DNA of 64,000 nt from CAZEAN01 sp964510225 (lineage in GTDB: Bacteria; Planctomycetota; Planctomycetia; Isosphaerales; Isosphaeraceae). Below, piece after piece: positions 11,382 to 23,900 of this stretch; within the stretch, counting starts at the first letter, position 1; each line of letters begins with the position of its first letter. A program made the position numbers and the translations under genes. Location: positions 28,585-92,584 of the forward strand of contig CAZEAN010000006.1 in NCBI GenBank assembly GCA_964510225.1, in the 5' to 3' direction. Below the pieces are notes generated by a model. It worked only from the letters and a program-made list of their open reading frames with translations, had not been told where the DNA came from and did not search any database.

Positions 11382-11934
11382 GGCTACCTCTTCACCTCTG
11401 ATGGGCCCGAACCTTTGATACCACCACCACCTCGGCCGGGCCCGGCCGGGAGGCTCCCTCGTTCTCAATTGTTCGCAAGGATCCGATTCGGTCGACGTCG
11501 AAACGCCGCAGCGATGTCAGGTCAATTGTTGTCGTTCAATGAGGCGGCCAATCGGCGTGCAATCTCGCAAATATGCCGGCGCCTCGACTGCTCCGTCAAG
11601 CAATCCAGTAAACCACTCCGCCCGCATCAATCGGCCTCTCCCCCACGACCGTCGCGACCGCCGAAACAAGGAACCAATTGCGCCCCTTGTTGCGCTCCTC
11701 GAGCGCACAATCCATAATAACATCCTATGTTGCCTGTATGCAACACTGCACGCATTTTTTCCTTCGACTCCCACTATTGCTCCGAAGGTTGAGCATCTGC
11801 TCAAACCACGTTATCAACCGCGCAGCAACAATGCCCGTCATTGCTTCTGAGGACACAAGGACGGGCAATCAGGATTGAGCCGAAAGTGAGAGTCGTGAGC
11901 ACTCTCACGACTCTCGTCACGAGCGTTGCAGACC
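11382..11934. other. Intergenic region between the two giant genes
   Basis: This 553-bp stretch holds no convincing gene. It must contain the 5' leader of the left giant gene and the 3' end signals of the right one. The only clear structure is the stem-loop at 11888-11915. A weak inverted repeat (GCCCGTC near 11832, GACGGGC near 11860) is also visible. Short open frames here look like chance. Confidence 0.6.
11888..11915 (-). terminator. Stem-loop after the 5283-aa giant gene
   Basis: Perfect 12-bp inverted repeat (GAGAGTCGTGAG and CTCACGACTCTC) around a 4-base loop, about 20 bases beyond the stop codon of the giant gene on the minus strand. There is no strong T tract after it on the minus strand, so intrinsic termination is plausible but unproven. 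Confidence 0.55.
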
Positions 11935-14900
11935 TCAGTCGAGATCGGGGAAGAGATCGGTCAGATCGTCGAGAGCATCACCGATAACGTCATCGGAGGA
12001 AGCTCCATCTTGATCGTCCCGATCCTTATCGGTCCCGGAGTCAACGATTGGTGCTCCAAGGGATGATCCAGAGATTCCGAGATCGTCACTCTGGATCACT
12101 GGAGTTCGACTTGAGGAAGCTGCGAATGTCGAGGCCGAGGTCGCCAGATCGAAGGTCCCACCAGCGTTTGAACTGGTGTTCGATCCCGGAGCCCTCGAGA
12201 CTCCAAGCCTCGGGTCTGTCATCCCAGTGGGGAGGCCGACCATCCGATTGATTAGCATCGCTGCGGTCTCGTTGTTCAGGACCGAGGCGGACGATGCGAG
12301 GATTGGGACACCCGGCTCTTCGGGGGTTACCGCGGCGATCCGGAACGCGAGTGGTGCCAGGAGTGGAACACCTCCGAGCGTACCGAAGTTGGTTGTTGTC
12401 ACGTCGCTCGTAGCGACCGGTCGGAACATCCATTCGCCGGACTCAGGATCGAAGACGGCGAGGTCGACCGCACCATCATTGTTGTAGTCCGCAGGAGCGG
12501 CGATGCTTCCAGAATCGCCGAAGGTGATTGGGAATCCAGATTCACCTGAAGGAAGAATGAACCAGTCCGAGGCCCCGAAGGTCAGATCGCTCTCAGAGCG
12601 GAAGGCAGCGATATCAGCGAAGCCATCGTCGTTGTAGTCGGCAACAACGGGCTGATCCATCCCGCCGCTGGCACCGAAGACGACGTCGAAGCCGCCCGTC
12701 TCAGGATTACTCGACGGTCGGACGAACCACTGAGCCGCACCGAGAATGAGGTCGCTGACTGGTCGGAAGGTTGCGATGTCTGCTTTGCCATCCCCATCGA
12801 AGTCAGCAGGGGCGGGGAGATCCATGCCACCTGCAGCACCGAAGGTGACTCGGAGAGCACCATCGGACGACTGGAGGATGAACCACTCAGCGGCACCTGG
12901 GATCAAGTCTGAATTGGCGCGGAAGGTTGCGATGTCTGTAACCCCATCCCCATCGTAGTCGGCAGGTGCCGGACGATCGAGGACACCAGGGGCACCGAAG
13001 AGGATTGTTCGGGTGTCACCGGTCGTGGAATCAATGATTGTCCACGCACTCGCATCGGCAATCCCGTCGTTGTTGGAATCAACGCTTGGGCTGAAGACCG
13101 CTGGGTCACTGATTCCATCACCGTCGAAGTCACCTTCAACCGGGATGTCACCTGCACCACCGAGGAGGATCGTCTCGGCTTCATCGTCGGTCGATCGGAG
13201 GATCTCGAACCGTCCGGTTCCGGTCGTTTCGTCGAAGACGTAGATGGCGAGGTCAGTAATCCCGTCACCATCAAAGTCGGCCGGGGCTCGCTCCATTACT
13301 GGAACTTCATCCGGGGTGATTGTCACCTCAAGCGGGGCGCTTTCATCGCTAACATTCCCAGCGAGGTCGGTCTGTCGGACCGAGTAGAGAACATCACCAT
13401 CCGCAACAGGCCCTTCGTCGGTTAAGACTCCCGGGCCTTGCTGAGTTCCGACAACAACCCCGTCTCGAAGGAGTTCGACCGTCGCATTAGCCTCGATGCC
13501 ATCAACGCTGAAGCTCGGTGAGCGGTCAGAGGTGATGTTGTCGGTGTTGCTCGAACCGGTATCGCTGCCAGGGAGCAGATCGAGCCCGAACGGTTCGACA
13601 GGGGCTTCAGTATCGATCGTCACAAAGAGAATCGGGCCGTCATTGCCGATCTCGCCGGAAGGTGAGACCGCTCGGGCCGAGATCCCGAAGACGCCGTTGG
13701 TCAAGGGGAGATCGAGCGTGATCGGTCCCGGACCAACCCGTTGGCCAACCACCGTTCCGCCAATCGAGAGTTCAGCCGTTTCTTCCTCAAGGAGGTCGGT
13801 GACATTGAAGATCGGTGTGGTGATATTGGTGATGTTATCGCTATTGCTGATCCCCGAGTCACTCCCTGCCTGGAGATCAAGAATCGGAAGGCTTATCGGT
13901 GGCAACGATTCGATTGTCACTTCTAGTGCCTCTCCAGGGCCACTGGCATTCCCGGCGAGGTCGGTCTGACGGAGACTGAAGTCAAACGTTCCACTCGGAA
14001 GCGGGTTGCTGACCGTAATTGGTCCTGGGCCGACCCGTTGAGCAATCGGCTCTCCGTTAAGGAGCAGTTCCACTGTCGCCAGGAGTTCGACACCGACGAA
14101 TGCGTTAAACGTCGGGGTCGTGTCAGTCGTAACGTTGTCGGTGCTGTCAGGACCAGTGTCGCTAGCGGCTTGCAAATCTGGTGCAGCCGGTGGTGCGGCG
14201 TTTCGGTCAATCGTCACCAACAAGGTAGCGCCGATGAGACCGGTGTTCCCAGCATCATCGACCAGTTGTAGGGCGTACGATCGTGAACCGTCGAGGACTG
14301 GGGTCTCATCAGTGATCGTCCCCGGTCCGATTCGTTCCGCAACCACTTCACCGTCTCGGATCAAACGGACCGTGAGGTCAGCAGCGACGTCCGTGACCTC
14401 GAAGGTTGGAGTACCGTCTGCGGTGATGTTGTCTGTACTGCTGGATCCCGTATCACTGGCAGCGATGAGGTCGACGGATGGTGCCGTGGGGGGTTCAACA
14501 CGATCGACCGTGACTTCAACGAGACCGAGATCGCTGACGTTTCCAGCAGGATCGGTCTGTTGGACGGTGTAGGTGAGCAACCCTTCAGGAACCAGGCCAG
14601 GATCGATTACTGAGGCGGTCCCATCCTGATTCGCGATCGTGCTCCCTACCAGAACCCCGTCTCGGAAGAGTTCGACCAGGGCCCCTGCCTCGATTGCATC
14701 GACATCGAAGGTCAGTTGGATCGCGTTGGTGAGCTGATCCTGATCGCTGCTTCCCGTGTCGCTCTCAGGTTGGAGTCGGAGGTTCGTCGGAGTTACCGGT
14801 GACGTGTTGTCGATCGTCACCGCAAGGGTTACCGACTGTCGGACCCCGAGATTTCCAGCGGCATCAACAGCGCGTGCTGTGTAGACGAAATCACCTTCGG

Positions 14901-17900
14901 GTACCAGAACGGGTGTCTCGTTCGTACCACCCGCTGGGAGGTTGACATCCTGGATCTGGCCGCTTCCAGGTTGATCGAGTCGGCCAACGACCTCGAAGTC
15001 GGCATCTGGTGCTCCTGCCGGTTTTCGGAGAAGCTCGACGAAGAAGCTCCCGCTGACCCCCGTAAGATTGAAGATCGGGTTACGATCGGCAGTGATGTTG
15101 TCGACCGTACTCCTGCCAGTGTCACTCGAGGCCACCAAGTCTGGGGTGTTCGGTGCAACTGCAGGACCGATGGTGTCAATAATCACTGAGACGGGGAGAC
15201 TTTCGTCACTCTGATTCCCAGCTTGGTCGACGACGACTGCAAGGAAGAGCTGGGCTCCGTTTGAAAGTGGCGAGGAGGGATTGGTCGCGATCTCGACGAT
15301 TCCAGAGGCATCAGCGGGAGCCGACTCACCGACGAGAGCACCACTCTGACGGATCAGTCGGACCCTTGAACCTTCCTCCACACCAGCGACCTGGAACGTC
15401 GGGGTCGTGTCCGAGGTGATGTTGTCGGTATCGCTGAACCCCGTATCACTTTCAGATGTCAGCGTGGGGGCATCCGCGATCGGCGGGGCTATGTTGTCGA
15501 TCGTGATCGTCGTCGGAGCACTTGTTTCACCGAAGATCACTCCCGTGAAGCTCTGCTCCGCGACATAGTCGAAGAGACCATCGACAAAGGTAGGGCCGGG
15601 ATCGGCGAGCAAGATCTCACCGTTCGCATCAGCGATACCTTGGGCAATCTCGACAAAGTTCGACGCTCCAGCAGGACTCCGGAGAAGTCGAACTGTGAAT
15701 CCTGGTTGAGCACCAGCGATCAAGAACGTCGGAAGCTGATTCACGCTCGCTTGTGTGACATCGTCGGTGTTGTCCCTACCTGTGTCAGTGGCAGCGATCA
15801 GGTCAGGAGGAAGTGGTGCAGGAGGCCTGATGTCGACCACAAGGCCGTCGCTGAGAACACTGATGTTCCCCGCAAGGTCCTCTTGAACCGCTTCGTAGGT
15901 GTGAGGACCGTCGGGTACCCCATCGGGGATGAGGTCACCATCCACATCATCACCAGGATCGGTCAAGTTCACCGTTCCACCGAACTCGTCAGCAGTCACT
16001 TCAGCGACAATGACGCCGTCGCGGATCAGTCGGACGATCGCAAACGGCTCGACACCGGAGATTTCGAAGGTCGGGGTTCCGTCGTTGGTGATGTTATCGT
16101 CAGGGATCCCGGTGTCACTGCTTTCCAAGAGATCGGGAGCATTAGGAGCATCGACCATCGTGTCGATTGTCAGCGTGATCGGATCGCTGTCGAGACTGAC
16201 GTTTCCAGCAGTATCGATCTGGCGGACAACATATTCGTAGTCGCCGTCAGCAAGAACTGTCGGATCGTTCAAGAACACAGTACCGCCGGCGGTGTCGGCA
16301 GTCAGTTCGAGAACCATTACTCCGTCACGGAAGAGCTGGACAGTCGCATTCCCTTCAATCTCAGAGATCGAGAGTGTCGGGGTGGTGTCAAAGGTGATGT
16401 TGTCAGTATCGTCTCGACCGGTATCACTGTCTTCAAGACCAAGACCAGGCCCTTCGGCACCGATCAGATCGAGACCAGCGGGAGTGACGATCCCATCATC
16501 AAGGGTGACGGTCAAGGATGGGCTAACCGGACCGATATTCCCAGCAAGGTCGACTTGGACCACGGAGAAATCATAGGTTCCCGGTCCGAATGGGCTCGAG
16601 ACCGTAACTTCCAGTGTTCCGCCAAATTCGTCCGCCATGTTCCGACCGACCTCGGCTTCGATCTCGATCGAGAAGCCGGTGATCTGACCCACATCGGCGC
16701 CAAGAACTCGATCGCTCGCTTCGAGTGACCAGGTCCCGTTCGGTGCTGTTCCGAGCAACGCCGAGAGCGGCATCGATGGGAGGAACGATCCTGTGTAAGG
16801 AGCAGCCCCAGTACTCAAGTCCCCTGCTGCTTGATCGTCGAAGACAGTGTCAATGAAGGAAGTCCCGGAAGCATCCCCAACTGCGACGAGCGGAATCCGA
16901 GTCCCGTCCGGTGCAACTAAATTCAACTCCAATTCGCCGAGTTCGAGCGTCTCGGTGGCTGTAGGGTCTACTTCCACCGAGAGGGTGACGTTCAGATCAC
17001 GGATCAACGCATCGACTGGGAAGGAGTCAACGGTGATCGAAACAACCCCCGGTGTTTCAGTGAGGTCGTTCGGATCGTCAAACGGGATCGTGACTGGGAA
17101 GGCTGTCGGATCGGCCCCGAAGGTCTCGGTGACGGTTAGGATCACCGTCGCGTCCGGTTCGACGTCCAGGAGTTCAAACGTCGGAGTCGTGTCGGCGGTG
17201 ATGTTGTCGTCGTCGGCGATCCCAGTATCGCTCGATGGGACCAAATCAGGAGTACCGAGGGCAGCCGGGGCGACCGTATCAATCAGGACGCCCAACTGAA
17301 GACTGAATGCTCCACCAGCCCGTCGTGCGGCGTAGTTGTAGGTCCCGTCTGCGAGCGGCGTCGCCTCAGTGATCGTCCCTGCTCCGGTGATCGAACCAAC
17401 AAGGACGAAATTGCTCGATGGCGACCCAGCCGGCTTCCGGAAGAGTTCGATCAGTTGACCGTCGATCCCGTTGAGGAGGAAGGTCGGTGTGTTGTCCATC
17501 GTCACATTGTCGGTGTCGAAGACGAGTGCATCGCTCGGACCGGTATCGCTGTCTTCGAAACCGAGGCCGACTCCTTCAGCACCGAGGAGGTCTGGGACAT
17601 CGGCGTTCGTCGACGGATCATCGTCAGTGACGGTGATTTCGAGCCCTGGACTATCAGCACTCACATTCCCAGCCCGATCGATCTGACGGACTGTGTAAAT
17701 GAAGATACCGTCAGGGAGGCTTCCAGGATCGGTCAGCGTCGCGAAGGTTTCAGTGACCCCGATGACTTCATCAACGACCAACCCATCGCGGAGCAACTGG
17801 ACCGTACTATCGACCACGAGTCCGGTAAGGTCAAATGTCGGAGATCGATCGCCGGTGACGTTATCGAAGTTGCTGGAGCCGGTGTCGCTGAGGATAACCA

Positions 17901-20900
17901 AGTCTGGCTGATCCGCAGGAGGTGGAGGTACGGTGTCCACCGTGACTTCAAGCGAATCGCTCGGGAGGCTGATGTTCCCGGCAACGTCGATCAGGACTGC
18001 GGTATAGGTGTAAAGCCCATCAGGAACTGGGCCATTATCGGTCAACGTCAACGTGTCGCCTGGAGAGACCGTTGCCATTCCGACTGTGAGACCATCGCGG
18101 AGCAATTCGACTGTCGCACCGAGCTCAACTGCACCGATCGCGATTTCGAAAGACGGTGAAGTGTCAGAGGTCAGGTTGTCGGTCAGGCTCGAGCCAGTGT
18201 CGCTGAATGCCAGGAGATCAGGAGCACCTGGAGCGTCAGGAGCCGTTGCATCGATCGTGACAGCAAGAACTTGTCCTGCAAGACCAACGTTCCCCGCAGC
18301 ATCGATTAAGAGTGCGGTGTAGTCATGGATCCCGTCCGGAATCGGAGCAAAGATTCCGTCACCATCAGGATCATCACCGGGGTCGGTAATCGAGACCGTC
18401 GTTGCGGCAGGACCAGCGATCACCTCGCTGACCACTACCCCATCGCGGAGAAGAACAACTGTTGCCCCTGGTTCGACTCCGTTGATATCGAAAGTCGGGG
18501 TTGTGTCATTCGTTAGGTTGTCAGTGTTGCTTCGTCCCGTGTCGCTCGTCGCTAGAAGGTCAGGGATCGATGGGGCTGGCGGAGCGATCGTATCGATCGT
18601 GACCACCAAAGGAGTGCTCAAGGCACTAATGTTACCCGCAGCGTCGATTTGGACCGCTGTGTAGTTGCGGTTGCCTTGAGGTGCTGGACCAGGATCGGTC
18701 AGACTGACTTGCCCGCCTAACGGTCCTGCGGCGACTTCAGCAACCTGGATCCCGTCTCGGAAGAGCCGAACGGTGCTATTCGTCTCAATCCCGTTGACCG
18801 TGAAGGTGGGTGAGGTGTCGGAGGTCAGGTTATCGGTATTGCTTCGACCGGTATCACTGGAGTCAACCAGATCGAGGAGCAATGGCGCTGCAACCGTTGC
18901 ATCAACCACGATCGAGAGTGGAGCGCTTACCGAACCGGCGTTCCCTGCTTCGTCAATCTGCAAGGCGGTGTAGTTGTAGAGACCGTCAGGGAGAATTCCG
19001 GGGTCGGTTAAGGTTACGGTACCCGCTGGGCCTGCAGGGGCCGACTCAGCGACAACAGCTCCGTCACGGATCAAGCGGACAACCGCATCAGGCTCAATCC
19101 CAGCAATGGTAAAGGTCGGCGAGGTATCGCCAGTGAGGTTGTCGATGTTGCTGATCCCGGTATCACTTCCCGGCTGGAGATCTGGGGCAAGTGGTGCCAC
19201 TGGGGGTGTCGAGTCGATGGTGACGACCAAGAGGTCACCCCCTGGACCTTCATTGCCCGCGAGATCGAGTTGGACCGCCTCGTAGATGTGCGGACCGTCG
19301 GATACGGGCATCCCGTTGCTACCAGGATCGGTGACGTTGACGATACCGCTTGGACCGGCCGGCGCCGATTCGGCAACCACGATTCCATCACGACGGAGGA
19401 GGACGGTTGCCCCGGGCTCAACACCGGTGATCTGGAAGGTCGGCGTGTTTCGGTTGGTCAGGTTGTCGGTATTGCTTCGACCGGTGTCGCTCGCATCGAC
19501 CAGGTCGGGTGCACTTGGTGCCGCAGGATCAGTCCGGTCGATCGTCACCGCGAGGACCGCACTAATTACCGTCCCTCGACGTGCGGAATAGTCGAAGATC
19601 CCGTCAGGGAGTAAGGCCGGATCATTGATCACGCCGATCCCATTCGCACCGATGATCACCGAACCAACGAGAACGAAGGCTGAATCGGGTGCTCCGCCAG
19701 GTTTCCGTAGCAAGTCGACCGACTCACCAGGGGTCCCATTAAGGAGGAAGGTTGGTGTGTTATCGTTGGTCACGTTGTCGATATCGATCCGACCGGTGTC
19801 GCTGTCTTCAGGAGTCCCGAAGACGACTGGCGTGGTTTCCCCGATCAGGTCAGGGACGTCGGGATCTGCTTGTGGATCCGCATTCGTCACCACCACCATG
19901 AGGACTGGGCTCATCGGCCCTTGGTTGCCGACTTGGTCGATCTGGAGTGCCGTATATTCGTACGTGCTGTCTGGAAGGCCATCGGGGATCCCGTCGTTGT
20001 TGAGGTCTGGACCGAGATCGGTGATCGTCACCGTACCTCCGCCAGGTCCAGCAACAACTTCACCGATCATCGTTCCATTACGGAAGAACTGGACTGTTGC
20101 ATTGGGCTCGATCCCCGAAATATCAAACGTTGGGGTTCGGTCACTGGTGATGTTGTCGAAACTGCTCGAACCGGTATCGCTCAAGGTCTGAAGGTCTGGC
20201 TGATTAGGAGCGGCCGGAGCGGTGTCGTCGAGGACAACGTCGTAAACTGCAATGTTCCCTTCAGTTCCTGACTGGTTAACGGCTTGGATCCCGATCCGCT
20301 GCAGCCCTTCCTCCCCAGCGAATTCACTCGCATTGATCTGAAGAGTAAAGGCACCATCGGTATCAGTCATCACCGGCTGAGCCAGGTTCAAAAGCCGGAC
20401 GATGTTGCCGTCTTGATCCAGTTCGAACGCTTGAAGGCTGATCTCGTTGCCGAACGCAGAACGAGCACTGTAACCAGTGAAGATTAGATCAGTTGGCGGG
20501 AGGACTGGGGGCTCGGGACTGATCGCAATCCGCTGCCCTTGGAAGTTCAATCGGAGCGATTCAGGGAAGATCACCGGAGCAAGCCGGATCGCGTACGTCC
20601 CTCGACCGAAGGTCGTCGCCGACAAGAGGTCGGGGCTGGTTGCGATCACGTCATCCGCTGTCCCAGCGATACCGTCGGGGCCGAGGTCGACCGTTACTTG
20701 TGCCCTTGGTTGACCGGTCGTCCGCTCAACATGACCAAGCGAGAGATCAAGATCGAGGACATTCGCCACCGGGAAGCCGCCGCCGTCGCCTGGAGGTGTC
20801 GGTGTCGTGCTGATGCTGTTCGGGAAAGCAGACGGGAAGCGTCCCCAGTTGTCGCCATCGTTGTACGTGACAAAGACCCCACCTTCACCGGCAACGTAGA

Positions 20901-23900
20901 TCACCGGATGGGTGGCATCGGGATCGGTCGAAGGATCAGGCGGGTTGTCGAAGTTGTTCGGAATCACGTAACGCCAGTCGACCGCCAAGGCTTGAATGTT
21001 GGCGAGCAACTCATCAGTAAATTCGGGATCACCGAAGATCTGATGGGTGATGTCGAAGAGGTTGTTGGTAATGTTCACCCAGGTTCCGGTCTGGGTGTTA
21101 TCGATGTGGTAGACGCCGTTGGTAGTGACAGCGTAGGCTTCGAAACTCCCTGGTGCGGGGTTGGTAGCGATCGATTGAATCGCGACCCCAGTCCCGAGAT
21201 CACCATTATTGATCTGAGTCCAGGTTCCACCGCCATCGTAGGTCACGAAGACCCGGCCGGCGAAGTCACCGGCGATAATGTGATCCGCCGTGTTCCCCAA
21301 CTCGGGGTCTTCGGGGGCGCCAAACGCCAAGGCCCGACGATCAGCCGACGGAGACTCAGGGGCTCGGATCTCAAACCAGTTAAGGCCGCCGTCAACGGTC
21401 CGGAAGAGCCGACCACCTGGTTCACCGGTTGTCGGATTCCCCGGAGCACTGATCACAATTTCATCCCCGTTAATCGGGTTGACCGCGAAGTGGCCACCGC
21501 CGAGGAATCGCCATTGTGGATCGGGGACTGGGTCGCCGGTTGAGTCTTGCAAGAGTCCGTTGGTCCGCCCGATTCCGTTACCGGCGAAGCCATCGGGGAG
21601 ATCGACTTGGAAGAAGTCGGTGGTTCGACCACCACAGCAGGGCCAGTTGTACTGGTAGGCCGTTCCAGATCCAGTCTGGTCGGTTGCGACACCGGTTCCG
21701 TCACCAAACGGCCCGTTCCAGTTGATGTCACCAGTTTCGAGAAGATCAGGGGACGACCTCGGGAAGCCGGTGTCTTGGGACTGTCCATAGAAGAGTGCAC
21801 CGGCGATCTGAGCGGAGAGATCACTCGGCTGCGAGGCCCCGAAGTAAAGCTGGGTGACCTGGATGTTCCCGTTTCGTGAACCGGTCGGCACGATCGAAGT
21901 CCCAAGGTTCCGAACCAAGTTACCAGTGCCATCGTCGACTGCAGTGAAGACACCTTGGTCATCGCCAAAGATCAAGCGAGCCTGCCCAGTCCTCGGATCA
22001 ATGTAGCTAATCGCTCGGTGAACGTCGGTCGTCCCTTCAAGGACTGGGTCAACGCCACCTTCGAAGAAATCGAATGGTCTCCAGCGGACCCCTGCCCCGG
22101 TGTTCGAGAACTCACCAACTCCCGAGGCAAAGAACGTCGAGTTACCTTCCGGATCAAGCGGATTCCGGGTGAAGTTGACCGCGGCTTCAGTCCAGGGGAC
22201 AACATACTCCGGATCGAGCGGATTCTCGACTTCAACGGTGTTGGGGTTATCGATAACCAGTCTGGGATCGAACGTATTAGGATCGAATAGAGCAAGAGGA
22301 TCCGGTGGATCTTCACGGAGGTCAGCAGGATTGGCCGGCTCAATGGTGACCGGACCAGTCGTAAAGTTCCGTCGGACGGAACCACCGGGCAATTCGCTAC
22401 TGAGGTAGAAGGCGTGAGCATCGTTCACCGCCGTAGCATCGATCCGGATCAGACCAGAGATCTGACCGTTCCTGGTACCACCAAGGTAGACGATGTTCGG
22501 GTTAGTCGGATCGATCGTTAGGGCAATATCAAAGTTCCCCTGGGCAAAGTCAGCATTGCCCAGCGGATCGTAGTCTAGCAGTGTGGTGTCATTCGAAGGA
22601 GTACCGCGGAGGTTGATCGGCGTTTCGGGGAGGGTCGGAATCCGGAGCTTCACCCAGTTCTGACCGTAATCTTTGGTCAAGTAGATCCCGTCTAAGAAAT
22701 CGTCAATCGTGGCGACAGCAGCATAGATCCATCCCGAATAGAGTAGGTCTTGCCTTGGGTCACCTGTGAGCGCGGGCTTCGCGAGAACGATCCGACCGTT
22801 GGGACCGTTCGGTGTGTCCAATGGCGGATCGACCGGGACGGGCAGACGGGGGGAATCGTCGGTATCGAGGAGAGTCGGCCGACCAACACCACCGTCCAGC
22901 AACCGCCAAGAACCGGGCGTTCCTTGAGTGGGACTCAGGAAGACTCCCGTCCCCCGGATCGCAGCGATCACGTTGAGGAGATTGCCGGTTGGGTTGGTAA
23001 AGACATCTACCGTCCCGCTGCTCGGGTCGAGTTCGACCGCAGTTGCCTGACCAGCAAGGACGAGTTCCCAGGTGTCGCCGGAGTCGATACTTCGATAAAT
23101 CCCCCCAGCACCATTGACTCCAGTGCTACTAAACGCGGCGTAGATGATCACTTCGCCGGTTGGAGTCGGATTGGGGTCAACGGCGACGTCGAACGAGGTC
23201 AAACCAACCAACTCGTGGCCACGCTGATCAAACGGAAGGGTGTTGTCCAAACTGTCGAGAAGCTCCCAACTGACACCACCGTCCATCGACCGCAAGAGGC
23301 CAACACCTCGACTGAAGGTATCCCCTTCACCGGTGCTGACGAAGATGATCGACTGATTGGGATCCGCATTACGGCTGAAGACCTCAATGCCACCAGTGTT
23401 CATTCCGAAGGTAGCGACTTGGTCGAGCAACGGAATCCAGGTCGGTCCCTCGGGGTCGTTCGTCAGGAAATTATTGGTCTTCCAGACACCACCACCAGCA
23501 CCACCGACGAAGACCGTATTCCCCGATGGATCGCTAGAGTCGACTGCCAATCCGGTGATCCGGCCGGCTCCACCACCGTTATTGATCGGTGCAGGGCCAA
23601 CCGCTGTCCAGGTGCTTGAAGAGAGGCTGTTGCCCGGATCCATCGTAAAGATCCGGAAGTCAGTCTGAATCCGGTCTGCAACAGGCTCACCGAGACCATT
23701 TCCTGGAACTGCCTTCTGGAAGACCAACCGCCAACTGTTCAACGTACCCACAACACCGGCCGTTGTCGGGCCTGGATCATTGGTGATCCGGAGGGTGTAA
23801 ATCCCGCTAGGGACCGTACCAGTCGGGCCAAAGAGGGAGTTCGAGCCGTCGAGTGTGCTCAGGAACCCTTGAGGTCGGAACCTTGAGCTGAACGGAGGAC

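Noticed and set aside
15640..16728. 362-codon plus frame
   Set aside because: Antisense to the Ig-like repeats of the 5283-aa gene; its repeat pattern mirrors them.
20539..21543. 334-codon plus frame
   Set aside because: Antisense to the propeller region of the giant gene, with no domain of its own.
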